DNA of 64,000 bases from Micromonospora antibiotica (GTDB lineage Bacteria; Actinomycetota; Actinomycetes; Mycobacteriales; Micromonosporaceae), in NCBI RefSeq assembly GCF_017599305.1, contig NZ_JAGFWR010000022.1:46188-110187 (forward strand), read 5' to 3'. Positions 9,668-18,884 of this stretch are shown in pieces. Both the position numbers and the translations under genes were made by a program. Position 1 is the stretch's first letter; each line of letters opens with the position of its first letter. The notes under the pieces were generated by a model. It did no database searches. It saw only the letters and a program-made list of their open reading frames with translations, and was not told the DNA's origin.

Positions 9668-9689
9668 GTGGTCAAGCGCGCTTGACCAC
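9668..9689. repeat. 22-bp perfect palindrome between tRNA-Leu and integrase operon
   Basis: Each half is 11 bp (GTGGTCAAGCG and its complement) with no spacer. It lies 36 bp after the tRNA and about 50 bp before the AbrB-like frame. It could be an operator for the AbrB-like protein, a recombinase arm site or a tRNA transcription end; no T-tract follows. The GGTCAAG half-site recurs in the large inverted repeat at 53914-53993. Confidence 0.7.
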
Positions 9690-9738
9690 ACCATTCTGAT
9701 CTCCGTGTCGACGTCGGCCGGTCCCGCTTCGGGCGGGG

Positions 9739-10224
9739 GTGGTCGGCGTGGCTGACGTTGTGGTCGCTCCTGTCGTCCCGCCGGTTGTGCTGGCGGGCCG
9801 GGGCAAACCGGGTGGTCGGTCTGACGGGGGTCTTCGTCGTCGGCCGTTGCCGCTTGCGGATCTTCCTTCTCCTCGTGTCGGCACTCTGGTCTATGGGGTC
9901 GCGGCGCTGGATGCCAGTGGTCGGATCGCCGACAGTGGGGTCGTTCGGGCGCTCGGTTGGGTGCCGGGTACCCGGCTGCACATCCATGAGGGTGCCGGTC
10001 TGGTGGTGTTCCGTGCGGATCGGCAGGGTGTGTTCACGGTGGCCGGTCAGGGTCATCTGCGGCTGCCGGCGGCGGTGCGGCAGTGGTGCGGGTTGACGGC
10101 GGGCGACCGGGTGCTGCTGGCGGCCTGTCCTGCGGATGAGTTGTTGGTGGTGCACCCTCCGGCGGCCGTGGACGCGATGGTCGTCCCCGTGCACGCTGCT
10201 GTCCTGGGTGGTGGTCGGCCGTGA
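9739..10224 (+). CDS. AbrB/MazE-like DNA-binding protein
   Basis: 161 aa from a GTG at 9739; an in-frame GTG at 9748 is equally possible. The C-terminal half reads GVFTVAGQGHLRLPAAVRQW, CGLTAGDRVLL, which is the SpoVT-AbrB swapped-hairpin pattern (strand, R-x-LP, GxxxGDxVLL). The N-terminal half is low complexity and then contains a second related beta segment (LDASGRIADSGVVRALGW). It overlaps the integrase start by 4 bp (GTGA), so the two are translationally coupled. The likely role is control of integrase expression or excision, by position. The palindrome at 9668-9689 is a candidate operator. Confidence 0.7.
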   Translation: MVGVADVVVAPVVPPVVLAGRGKPGGRSDGGLRRRPLPLADLPSPRVGTLVYGVAALDASGRIADSGVVRALGWVPGTRLHIHEGAGLVVFRADRQGVFTVAGQGHLRLPAAVRQWCGLTAGDRVLLAACPADELLVVHPPAAVDAMVVPVHAAVLGGGRP

Positions 10225-11240
10225 CTGATGGTGCGGTGGGGCGGGCGGAGCTGGACGCGGCCCGGTTGTTGTTGGCGCGGATGGGGATCTCGCCGGCTGA
10301 TCTGGTGGAGGCGGCGGCGGTGCGGCCGGTGGCGCCGACGTTCGCGGAGTACGTGCCGGTGGTGTCGGCGGCGGTGACCGCGGGCACGCGGCGGGCGTAC
10401 GGGTCGTACTGGAAGCGGGTGGTGGAGCACTGGGGGCAGCGGCGGTTGGATGAGCCGTGCCCGTCAGAGATCGAGTGGCTGGCGGAGTACGTCAAGACGC
10501 ATGTGGTGGCGCGTCGCAATGCGCGGGGTGGGCGGAGTGCGGCGGAGCATCTGATCGCGGCGTTGCGGTGTCTGTACAAGCGGGCGGTGGCGGACGGGTT
10601 CATCGCGGCGGCGGACAATCCGGCGCTGAAGGTGGCCAAGCCGCGGCGGTTGGCGAGCACCAGGCGGGCGGTGGCCGATGCCCGGTTGGCGGAGATCAAC
10701 GCGGTCGCGGCGGGTACGGGTGATGATCCGGTGTTGGACAGCCTGTTGTTGCGGTTGCACACCGAGACGGCGTGCCGGCGGGGTGGGGCGTTGGCGTTGC
10801 GTCCGGTGGATCTGGATCCGGACCAGTGTCTGATCCTGTTGCGGGAGAAGGGCGACACGGTGCGGTGGCAGCCGGTCTCGCCGACGCTGATGCGGCATCT
10901 GCAGCGGCACGCGGAGGAGCGTCATGCTCCGGCGCGGGGCCAGTTGCTGCGGTATCGCAACGGGCAGCCGATCACGTACCGGCGGTACGACCATCTGTGG
11001 GTGCGGATCGGTGAGCATCTGCCGTGGGTGTGGGTGCAGCAGATCAGCACCCACTGGTTGCGGCACACGACGTTGACGTGGGTGGAGCGGAACTTCGGCT
11101 ACGCGGTGGCCCGTGCCTACGCCGGTCATGCCGACAGTGGCGGTGATGCCGGTACGACCACCACGTATGTCCGGGCGAGTCTGCAGGAGGTCGCCGCCGC
11201 GTTGGCGGCCCTGACGAACGAGTCCCATCCCCTGGCATGA
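10221..11240 (+). CDS. tyrosine-family site-specific integrase
   Basis: 339 aa. The N-terminal SAM-like core-binding domain (TFAEYVPVVSAAVTAGTRRA, YGSYWKRVVEHWG) is followed by the catalytic domain. Visible catalytic elements are Arg in HTETACRRGGALAL, Lys in REKGDTVRW, HxxR in STHWLRHTTLTW, the second His in YAGHADSGG, and the nucleophile Tyr in TTTTYVRASL. All five positions are present. The gene sits just after tRNA-Leu and is coupled to the AbrB-like gene, which fits an element integrated at the tRNA 3' end. It is the only intact integrase visible in the window. Confidence 0.93.
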   Translation: MTDGAVGRAELDAARLLLARMGISPADLVEAAAVRPVAPTFAEYVPVVSAAVTAGTRRAYGSYWKRVVEHWGQRRLDEPCPSEIEWLAEYVKTHVVARRNARGGRSAAEHLIAALRCLYKRAVADGFIAAADNPALKVAKPRRLASTRRAVADARLAEINAVAAGTGDDPVLDSLLLRLHTETACRRGGALALRPVDLDPDQCLILLREKGDTVRWQPVSPTLMRHLQRHAEERHAPARGQLLRYRNGQPITYRRYDHLWVRIGEHLPWVWVQQISTHWLRHTTLTWVERNFGYAVARAYAGHADSGGDAGTTTTYVRASLQEVAAALAALTNESHPLA

Positions 11241-11581
11241 GTGTCAGCAGTGGGCGTGTGGGGCCTGTTCTGCGGTCCTGAACGCCGCGGTTGCGCGGAC
11301 ATCGCCGGGCAGAGATGGCGAGCGGGGGTGCGGTGGTCACCGAAGGGCACGGACGTCGTGGTGATCCCGTACCCCGCATGGGCGGGAAGCAGCCCGCAAC
11401 CGGGAAACTGGCGTGCCTGCTGCCGGACCACTCGCGCGGGCGCCTTGAAGAAGGCGGCGGCCAACGCTACCAGGCGAAATGGCTACCGCAATTTCGTGGT
11501 ACGGGCGGCGCAATGGGACCGGACATCGTGAAGAACCTCGCGAGTCTCGGTAGCCGCGAGCCGAATGTAGTCGAGAATTCG

Positions 11582-14500
11582 ATGGCGAAACGTAAAGATG
11601 CTGACATGATCCAGAAGCGACGCGATGGTCGACAGCGCCAGCGCGCGGTGCGGCAGCAGATCCGCTGGTCGGTCGTCGACGCTGCCTTGGCGCCGTTCAC
11701 TGCGGCGTCCTTGCGCGCGGTCCTCGGTGCGGCGATGGACGCGCCCGGCGCGGCACCGTGGGCGGCGCACCTTGCCCCGTTGTGGCTCCGGAGCCTGCGT
11801 CGGCCGCCTCGCGGCGACGTCATCGCCGCCGCTGAGCATGTGGATCAGCTCGCCGCAGCCGCGTTGCATGCCTTGCCGGACCGGCCAGTAATGGCATTAC
11901 GGCTGCCGAATGATCCTCGCCGTCGCGTCGGCTTCAACGTCGGTGCTCGCCGCTGGCGCGTCCACCCCGGCGATCACGAGCACCCCACGCTGACGCTGCG
12001 ACGCCTGGCTGTGACCGCCCGAGCAGTCGACGAGGACGTCCTTCAGACCTTTGGGTTCAGTTTCACCGACGCCATGGAGGTTATTCTCGCCTACAGCCAC
12101 CGATCGATAGCGCGCCTCGCGCTGTCCTGGCCGGAGTCCGGGCAGGACAGTGTTGGGACGGTGTCGATACCGGTGATCAGCGCTGCGCAGATCGAAGCAG
12201 CCGCCGAGGTGCAGGCACTTGCGCCCGCCGAGATCACGCAGCAATGCAGCAACCCGCAACGCGCTGCGGCGGCACTCGCGTGGTTAACCTGCGACGCCCA
12301 CAAGGTGCAGGTCCGGGTGTCGGCGTTCACCCCGCCGCTGGGAGCGGTGCTTTTCGTCCGTAGCGCGCAGGCCACGATCGGGGTCCCGACGACTCTGACA
12401 CTGGATGCGCTGATCGCCGCTGGTGAGGCGATCCTGCGCCGCGCTGGCAGTCGACCTCTGGCACGGCATCGGATTCAAGCGCTGACCCTGGTGCATGCCA
12501 CCGACCTCTTCTCGAGGAGGGTTGTGGACCGGTCCACGGAACTCCCGTCGCCGGGGATACCCTTCGTAGCGGGGCCACGGACGTTGTTCACGGTCACCAG
12601 CGCGCTTACCCCGCCCACCCTGAGCGAGGCCCTCGACGAGGCGGCCGGCCGGCTCCGCGAGTACGCAAACGGTCGCCAGGACCGGACCGACGCGGACACG
12701 GTGAAGGTGGTGGTATTCGGCGGGCCGCTGTCGCTCGGATTCCAAGCCGTGACCGACTCGGTCCTCGTCCACGTCGACGAGCTGGTGGAAATCCTTGCCG
12801 ATACCGGCGGCGACTGGAGCACCGTGGAACACTTTCTCGAGGACCTCGGCCGTCATAACGGCTTCGAGCGGGTCGAGTTCGTCGATCTGCTCGACGTGTG
12901 GGCGGCGTGGCGGCGGCACGGCCGGCTCGGTCCCGTTCCGGCCGAGCACGGCACGGTCCTCCATGTGGTTCCCGATAATCATGACGTCACCTGGGACAAC
13001 GCCGCCGCTTGGGAACCCGTCGACGCGGTCCTGACCGCGGTCGGGATGCCCCCGCACCACGATTGGCCGGTAGGCCGCCTCATACCGCCAGTCGGCGCGG
13101 ACCTGTTCACCAAGTCGGACGCCGACATGGCTATAGTCGGGGTCGATCCGCCGGTCATCATCCAGCTCGATGCCTCCGACGGACAGGCGTTCGGCTTGGA
13201 TCCGGACACGATGTTCGGGATGGCCGACGGCATCCGCCACAGCCTGTCCGGTCACCCGGATACTGCTGGGCATGCACGCCTTGCCGATGGTGTCCCGCTG
13301 CGGATCGTCCTGCGGCTCATTGGCAACGGCCCCAGCGGGAGCGAGAACGATCCTTGGGTCCGCGTCGCTTTCGCACCCAAGCATGCCGTGGTGGAGATCG
13401 GGTTCGGCGTGGGCGTGCTGGAGGAGTTTCTCGGCGATGGTAGGACCGGACACCACACTGTGGGAGCCGCCCTGCACGAGATCATCCGCCAAGTTCGCGT
13501 CGAGCGCGGCGAAAGCTCGGGCCCGTCAGCGGAGGTCTTCCTGCATGGATGGGAGACGACTGGCCCGATCATCACGTTCTTCATCCGCGCCGAAAGCCTG
13601 CCGCGGATGGCGCCCGTCGACACACTGCCTCGAACTGAGGCCGTGCGAGCGCGTGCTCTGCACCGCGTTTTTGACCTCATCCACCATCAGAGAATCGCGG
13701 GAACCTTCACGGGTGAAGAGGCTCACGAGCTGTGCCAGCACCAGCTAATTCCTACCATCGAACAGCAGCTGAGCGATCAGCTCACCAGCGTCGAACCCGG
13801 CCTGCTACGCCAGTTGGCGATCCGGCTCAACGCAGTGCACGCCAGCCACTTCCAGCTCACTCGCCAGGTCGCGTACGCGCTTACCCGCCCGTGGGCAGGC
13901 AACTGGCATCACCTGGCCCGCGACAATGAGGCCATGATGAGCGTCCGCGCAGCGGAAATCCTCTTCGAGTTCGCGCTGGCGCAGCGGCCCTGCGGTGAAC
14001 GTCGCGCCGACGCGATGGCCGCCGCCGAACTCACAGCCCTGACTGAATTTCTGCTCACCGTGACCAGCCTCGACCACAGCTACGAACTGCAGTTGCACGA
14101 CCTGCGCATCGACGTCTTGGCAGACGGAACGTTCGCCGTCCAGGCAACAGACGATCCCGAAGGTGACCGACAACTACCGGGCGTCGACATCGAGGCATAC
14201 CACCAAGCCCTGCGGGACGAGGAAATCGCCGCCGGCACCCGCGCACCGGCGCCCATCCCATCTGCAATCCCGGACGAGATCAGTAGGCCACCGTTTCGAG
14301 ACAACCACCGGACGCCTGTCGACTACCGCCCGACCCGTGATGACCTGCCGCCCTCCCTGCGCACGGTCGACGATCACCTCGCCGCAAGCGTGGACGCTGT
14401 CCATGCCGTCCTTGGTGTCGCCGTGGACTGGCCGACCGACGACGACGGCATCGCGGTCACCAGCGTCACGGATCTCATCACTGAAGCGTTCTCCTGGTCG

Positions 14501-15268
14501 GGACTTCCCGAGGAGCAGATCCGGGCCGCACTCGACACCCTCACGCTCAACCCAGACGCTCTGCCGGGGTTGCGGGACCGTAAATACCTCGAGGTCGAGC
14601 GCCGCGAAAGCCGGATCCCGCTTCGACCACTACCTCTCATCGACCAGGAGGTATGGATCATGCCCTGGGTCGCCCTCGCAACACAGCGACTGCACGCCGC
14701 ATACTTCGGTAGTTCTCGTCTTCCCTATCCCGATGCCTCGGTCGCCCCGCAGGCCACGCAAGCGATGGGGATGCACCGAAACGCGTCCAACATCGCGTTG
14801 GAGCACGAGGTTCGAGCGATCGTCGACTCTCTGGGGTTCCCGCACCGCTTCCAATTCACCCAGAACCAACTAACTGAGGCGGGCATCGCTGGCCCTGTCG
14901 GCGAGATTGACCTTCTCATCGCCGATCCGGCCACGCGGCGGCTGTGGCTCTGCGAGGTCAAGGACCCGATCGCCGCCTTTAGCCCGGTGACCTTGCGCGT
15001 GCACGTCGGCAAGTTTTTGCGGCCCCGATCGGGCCATGTCGCCAAGCTACTCAAGAAGGCGGAGCAGCTCAGGCAGTATCCGAGCGAGGCTGCGGCAGCA
15101 TGCGGAGTGGACGGAGACGGTGCCTGGAGGGTCGTTCCGCTGATGGTCACCAGAAGAGTCGAGCCCGCCGCCTACGCCACTGCGCCGCAAGTCGCTTTCG
15201 CACTGCCACACCAGCTCGACGCGACGCTCGCTAGCCCCCGCGACCCCCAGCCCGGGCCGCGCCCCTGA
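11582..15268 (+). CDS. large protein with C-terminal PD-(D/E)XK nuclease-like domain, possible defence gene
   Basis: 1228 aa from the ATG at 11582 (MAKRKDADMIQKRRDGRQRQ); the frame is open further upstream, so the start is uncertain. The first ~1090 residues match nothing I recognise and show no helicase or transmembrane signatures. Near the C-terminus (about 1107-1127) is GEIDLLIADPATRRLWLCEV followed by KD, the acidic-strand then E-x-K arrangement of PD-(D/E)XK nucleases. A basic helix follows (KLLKKAEQLRQY). Base composition and codon use are slightly less GC-biased than the neighbouring integrase. The large scaffold, terminal nuclease and place in an accessory region beside CRISPR genes suggest nucleic-acid defence; that role is inference. 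Confidence 0.6.
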   Translation: MAKRKDADMIQKRRDGRQRQRAVRQQIRWSVVDAALAPFTAASLRAVLGAAMDAPGAAPWAAHLAPLWLRSLRRPPRGDVIAAAEHVDQLAAAALHALPDRPVMALRLPNDPRRRVGFNVGARRWRVHPGDHEHPTLTLRRLAVTARAVDEDVLQTFGFSFTDAMEVILAYSHRSIARLALSWPESGQDSVGTVSIPVISAAQIEAAAEVQALAPAEITQQCSNPQRAAAALAWLTCDAHKVQVRVSAFTPPLGAVLFVRSAQATIGVPTTLTLDALIAAGEAILRRAGSRPLARHRIQALTLVHATDLFSRRVVDRSTELPSPGIPFVAGPRTLFTVTSALTPPTLSEALDEAAGRLREYANGRQDRTDADTVKVVVFGGPLSLGFQAVTDSVLVHVDELVEILADTGGDWSTVEHFLEDLGRHNGFERVEFVDLLDVWAAWRRHGRLGPVPAEHGTVLHVVPDNHDVTWDNAAAWEPVDAVLTAVGMPPHHDWPVGRLIPPVGADLFTKSDADMAIVGVDPPVIIQLDASDGQAFGLDPDTMFGMADGIRHSLSGHPDTAGHARLADGVPLRIVLRLIGNGPSGSENDPWVRVAFAPKHAVVEIGFGVGVLEEFLGDGRTGHHTVGAALHEIIRQVRVERGESSGPSAEVFLHGWETTGPIITFFIRAESLPRMAPVDTLPRTEAVRARALHRVFDLIHHQRIAGTFTGEEAHELCQHQLIPTIEQQLSDQLTSVEPGLLRQLAIRLNAVHASHFQLTRQVAYALTRPWAGNWHHLARDNEAMMSVRAAEILFEFALAQRPCGERRADAMAAAELTALTEFLLTVTSLDHSYELQLHDLRIDVLADGTFAVQATDDPEGDRQLPGVDIEAYHQALRDEEIAAGTRAPAPIPSAIPDEISRPPFRDNHRTPVDYRPTRDDLPPSLRTVDDHLAASVDAVHAVLGVAVDWPTDDDGIAVTSVTDLITEAFSWSGLPEEQIRAALDTLTLNPDALPGLRDRKYLEVERRESRIPLRPLPLIDQEVWIMPWVALATQRLHAAYFGSSRLPYPDASVAPQATQAMGMHRNASNIALEHEVRAIVDSLGFPHRFQFTQNQLTEAGIAGPVGEIDLLIADPATRRLWLCEVKDPIAAFSPVTLRVHVGKFLRPRSGHVAKLLKKAEQLRQYPSEAAAACGVDGDGAWRVVPLMVTRRVEPAAYATAPQVAFALPHQLDATLASPRDPQPGPRP

Positions 15269-15639
15269 CAAGCTCTACGGTGACGGGCTCCACCATGCGA
15301 CGTAGTGGGCGCCTGCCGATCGATATGCTCCCGTGCGACTTGCCCTGGATCCAACCGAACAGACCGTTTCCGTATGAGGCGATCCGCCAGCCGCCAAACC
15401 TGAGGCAGACGACTTGCCGTCGGTGTCCTTGAAACGCCCGTGGCTCCTACCCTCGCGGGCGACGTCACCGGCAGAACGGGACCGGAGCCGGGTGCGACGA
15501 TACGACGGAGAAGACCCGGACGGCGACGAGCGTGACACCACCGGGCGAGGCCCGGCTACCATCCAAGAGCCGGATAACCGTGGACCGCGTTGTCGGGTGC
15601 CTGCCTATCCGCTCAATGCTCTTCATGATCGCTGCGCCT
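15269..15639. other. gene-free interval where cas1/cas2 would be expected
   Basis: This stretch between the nuclease-like gene and cas6e contains only short frames with shadow-like composition. I saw no Cas1 or Cas2 motifs and no CRISPR repeat. In canonical type I-E operons cas1 and cas2 follow cas6e, so their absence here is informative. Confidence 0.6.
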
Positions 15640-16350
15640 TCAGTAGCTGGGCGTACGGACCGGGGCGAGGCTGATCAGGCCGCAGCCGTACGCTCTGCTA
15701 TGGCCGATGCCTTGCCGCACTGCCTCTCGAAAGGTATCCGCGTCCGTGACGATCAGGTGCCCCTCGAACCGAACTGGCTCGATGGTGACTGGTCCTCGGT
15801 CGCCGGGGCGGAGCTGTCCGGTCTGGGTGAGGCACGGCGAGGGCGACACGTCCGGCTGTCCGTTGTACGCGGTTGGCACCACGAAGCCGTGCTGCCCGCC
15901 CTTGCGGATCAGCCACTCGATCTGCTCTTCGGGCTTGCGTCGGGCGATCCGCTTGCCGCGTGGTCGTTTGCCTTCCTCAGCGGGTGGCCTGTCCTGGCCC
16001 GCTTGGTGGATGATGCTGCGGGTTGGGTTGCCGACCAGCCGAAATGCGAAACGTCGTCCGGGAGTGATGGCGTCGAGTAGTGGTTGCAGGCTGCGCGTCT
16101 GGGGCGGTTCGAGGAGGTAGTCGCCTGACAGGCGACTCCAGTCAGGTTTGACCCTGCTCTGAACGTATTGGGTAAAACCACGATGGACGCTGTCGAGTCG
16201 CCATAGGACGGACTTCGCCTGCCGGGCCGGAGTGTCATCGGGTAGGTCGGGGTACCCGGACATTACCGTTCGGTGCATCTGCCGGAGGTCGGCGTGGTCT
16301 CGGCGGAAGTCGCGCGAGTACACGTTGACCGTGAGCTTGCTCAGGTACAC
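15640..16350 (-). CDS. cas6e: Cas6e (Cse3/CasE) CRISPR RNA endoribonuclease
   Basis: 236 aa from the GTG at 16350, which overlaps cas5e by 10 bp and has GAAGGAAA six bases upstream. It reads VYLSKLTVNVYSRDFRRDHA, DLRQMHRTVMSGYPD. The His at residue 26 coincides with the catalytic His of characterised Cse3 proteins. The C-terminal glycine-rich loop GIGHSRAYGCGLISLAP is present. Cas6e cuts the CRISPR transcript in the repeat and stays bound to the 3' hairpin as part of Cascade. It is the last gene of the cas operon; cas1 and cas2 do not follow. Confidence 0.93.
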   Translation of the reverse strand: MYLSKLTVNVYSRDFRRDHADLRQMHRTVMSGYPDLPDDTPARQAKSVLWRLDSVHRGFTQYVQSRVKPDWSRLSGDYLLEPPQTRSLQPLLDAITPGRRFAFRLVGNPTRSIIHQAGQDRPPAEEGKRPRGKRIARRKPEEQIEWLIRKGGQHGFVVPTAYNGQPDVSPSPCLTQTGQLRPGDRGPVTIEPVRFEGHLIVTDADTFREAVRQGIGHSRAYGCGLISLAPVRTPSY

Positions 16351-17102
16351 GAGGTTTCCTTCGCGATGGTGATCAGTTCGTCGGTTAGCGATACGGTTCC
16401 GGTCCGGACCGTGCGCGCGGTGTACCGGCGGTCGTGCGACGCGAACGACAAAGGAACGTCCATCCGCAGCTCGGCAGCGGGATCCGTCGGACAGCAGTCG
16501 ACTACGGTCCGCAACGGAGTCCGGCCCGCGTTCCTCAGCTCGGCAGCCCGGACTTCGGTCCGGTTCTCCAGCCACGGATGGGTGGTGAGGGCTTCCTCCA
16601 GGGACTGGTCGGTAAGTCCGAGGCCGGTATCGGCCTCCTCATGACGGCCGTTGGTGACCAGTGGCCGGGCCGGCGGGAAGGCCCGGCGGCCGAGGAACAG
16701 CGGCCAGACCGGGGCCCGTAGGGCGTCCTGGATCTGGGCGAGCCGGGCGGAGTCCTGGCCTTCGAGCACGACCAGGTAGATCGCGTCGGCGAGGTAGTAC
16801 CGGTGGCTGAGGGCCGTGCGGTGCCCGCTGCCCGTTGTCGTCGGCACGTTCTGGGTGACGTGGTAGTCCCGTTCCAGGATGCCCTCCCGGTCGACCCGGA
16901 CACCCATCCGCAGGTTGGCCAGCTCGAGGAGGGACGACGCGTCGTCGCGGGGTATGCCGAGAGCGGCGGCGAGCAGGCCGACTACCCCGGACTTGGTGGG
17001 TTCCCGACCGGTGTCGCGGATGTTGTTGCGGGATCGGGTGCCCCAGGACTGCATAGGCGCGTCGAGGCAGAGTGCGAGGGAGTGGATCGGCACGGCCCTC
17101 AC
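16341..17102 (-). CDS. cas5e: Cas5e (CasD), Cascade subunit
   Basis: 253 aa. The N-terminal RAMP strand and loop (LALCLDAPMQSWGTRSRNN), the PTKSGVVGLLAAALGI helix and FLGRRAFPP are characteristic of the family. Cas5e binds the 5' handle of the crRNA in Cascade. The start overlaps the cas7e stop by 4 bp and its end overlaps cas6e, so it is translationally coupled on both sides. Length is typical. Confidence 0.93.
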   Translation of the reverse strand: MRAVPIHSLALCLDAPMQSWGTRSRNNIRDTGREPTKSGVVGLLAAALGIPRDDASSLLELANLRMGVRVDREGILERDYHVTQNVPTTTGSGHRTALSHRYYLADAIYLVVLEGQDSARLAQIQDALRAPVWPLFLGRRAFPPARPLVTNGRHEEADTGLGLTDQSLEEALTTHPWLENRTEVRAAELRNAGRTPLRTVVDCCPTDPAAELRMDVPLSFASHDRRYTARTVRTGTVSLTDELITIAKETSCT

Positions 17103-18259
17103 ACCTTCGTCGCGGCCAGCACCCGGGACACTAGTTCGTGCCGGCTGGGTGCTACCTCCCGGGCGTCAAGGCCGGTCACGTCCGCGCTGATCGAAGCGGC
17201 GACCACCGCCCGCAGGTCGTCCTCGCCGTAGAACCGGCGGAGGCGGTTGAAATGGCCGAACAACTCCTGCGTCGAGGTCACCATCAGGTCGTGGCCGGTG
17301 ACCGGCTTGAGGAACGCGTTGGCCAGGTTCCAGGCGCCCTTGTCCCGGACCACCACCAGGAGGGTCTCGGGCGGGGTCAGCGCCGCCGTGGAGTTCTGCT
17401 TGCCGCTCGGTACGGCATCGATGAACGCCTCCAGCCAGGCCCGGGTCGCCCGTGCCACCAGGTCGGTGTCACCGCGCAGGTTGGTGCCGAGCTGGTCGAG
17501 GTGCAGGTTGGCGTACCGGTAGTAGCACGCGGAGTTGAAGTCGACCGTGCCGATCATGTCGGCACCGGACTCGTCCTGCGGCTGGAGGTCGTCGACGGCA
17601 GTGTAGTAGTCGTACTCGTTGACCACGGCGTGGGTCGAGATCGCGTGGGCGACCTGGGACGAGGCGTTGACGTTGAAGTCCTTGTTGTCGGCGATCATCC
17701 GCCCAAAGAGCGCGACGTCGACGACCCGGCTGGCGTCGAGGATTCGACCTGCCGCTTCCAGCGTCTGCTTGTCCGGCTTGATCTTGCTCTTTTTCTCGTC
17801 GGCGGCGTCCGTCTTCTTCTTCTCGGCTGCCTTGGCGCGCGCTGCCGCGTCGGCGGCGAGCCGGTTCCAGTCCCGGTCGCAGTAGTCGGCGAGGAGTTCC
17901 ACCGCCTGGTTACCGACGAAGAGCAGGTACTCGGTGAGTGTGTTCCGCCGCTTGTCGAGGCCGAAGCCGAGGGCCAGCAGCGCCGATGAGGCGACCCCGA
18001 CAGACTCGTCGTAGTCCCGTCCTCGCTCTTCCTTGAGCATGAGGGCGGTCTTGTCCACCAGCCGTTTGGTGCGCACCCCGGTCTCGGTAGCCGCCAGCCC
18101 GTAGCGCTGGAAGAGCAGACGTGCGGCCCGCTTGAGGGACTGGCTGGAGATGCGACCGCGCACCTGGCCGCCGAACGTGGCGGTCTTCGGCTGGCCCACG
18201 TCATCCCGGTTCAGGTTGCTGACCGGGAAGGACTGCAGCAGGTGCAATTCGATGATCAT
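17099..18259 (-). CDS. cas7e: Cas7e (Cse4/CasC), Cascade backbone
   Basis: 386 aa, starting MIIELHLLQSFPVSNLNRDD, followed by FGGQVRGRISSQSLKRAAR, the conserved Cas7e beginning. This subunit polymerises along the crRNA spacer. A Lys/Ala/Asp-rich insertion at about 141-164 (RAKAAEKKKTDAADEKKSK) is probably a flexible loop. It lies 11 bp after cse2. Confidence 0.95.
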   Translation of the reverse strand: MIIELHLLQSFPVSNLNRDDVGQPKTATFGGQVRGRISSQSLKRAARLLFQRYGLAATETGVRTKRLVDKTALMLKEERGRDYDESVGVASSALLALGFGLDKRRNTLTEYLLFVGNQAVELLADYCDRDWNRLAADAAARAKAAEKKKTDAADEKKSKIKPDKQTLEAAGRILDASRVVDVALFGRMIADNKDFNVNASSQVAHAISTHAVVNEYDYYTAVDDLQPQDESGADMIGTVDFNSACYYRYANLHLDQLGTNLRGDTDLVARATRAWLEAFIDAVPSGKQNSTAALTPPETLLVVVRDKGAWNLANAFLKPVTGHDLMVTSTQELFGHFNRLRRFYGEDDLRAVVAASISADVTGLDAREVAPSRHELVSRVLAATKV

Positions 18260-18270
18260 GGTTCTCCTGG

Positions 18271-18870
18271 CTAGGCGTCAACCGGTTCGGCAGGGACATC
18301 CTCTGCCGGTTCTGGATCGGTACTGGAGATGACCTTTGGCGTACGCTTCGGCCGGTGGTAGTCCCGCGCCCAGCGCAGCCGGACACGGTGGGTCTCTTCG
18401 GCGGAACCCTGCATGTCGACCAGGTCGGTGAGCATGCGGTGAAAGTCGATGGCGACGTCACCTGAGCGCAGAAGCTGGACGGCCTGCCGCAGGTAGTGCG
18501 GCAGCGCGGCCTCGTCGACAGAGAGCAGCTGGGTGAACCGCCGGGCTGCCGAGGGTCGCTTCTCGACAAGGTCACGCATGGCAGTGCCGAGCGACCTTCC
18601 CCGAACGGTGTTCCCGTGCGGGTGTAGCGCGAAGAGTCCGGCAATCAACAACCACACCCTTTGCTCCCGCTCCGGTGGCTCATAAGGAAAGACGACGTCG
18701 TACGCCTCGGCTTCCTGCTGGCCACCGGAGAAGGAACGCCGTAGTCGGGCCAGAGATCGCCGGGCGTCGCCAGACCTGCGCGGATTGTCCGAGGTGACGG
18801 CGTAGTGCAGCCCGTAGAGGCCACGCACGAAGGCATCGCGCCGCTGGGCCACGGTCGTGCTGGGGTCCAT
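18271..18870 (-). CDS. cse2: Cse2 (CasB), Cascade small subunit
   Basis: 199 aa from the ATG at 18870 (MDPSTTVAQRRDAFVRGLYG), preceded by GGAGGACA; the longer open frame to 19014 overlaps cas8e and is not used. The helical small-subunit pattern is visible: LARLRRSFSGG, LLIAGLFALHPHG, AARRFTQLLSVDEAALPHYL, then DLVDMQG and WARDY near the end. Cse2 stabilises the R-loop in Cascade. The charged C-terminal tail (about 175-199) is poorly conserved in the family. Confidence 0.9.
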   Translation of the reverse strand: MDPSTTVAQRRDAFVRGLYGLHYAVTSDNPRRSGDARRSLARLRRSFSGGQQEAEAYDVVFPYEPPEREQRVWLLIAGLFALHPHGNTVRGRSLGTAMRDLVEKRPSAARRFTQLLSVDEAALPHYLRQAVQLLRSGDVAIDFHRMLTDLVDMQGSAEETHRVRLRWARDYHRPKRTPKVISSTDPEPAEDVPAEPVDA

Positions 18871-18884
18871 GATGTGCTGTCCTC

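Noticed and set aside
15269..15639. Possible cas1/cas2 remnant after cas6e
   Set aside because: Frames in all directions lack Cas1/Cas2 motifs.
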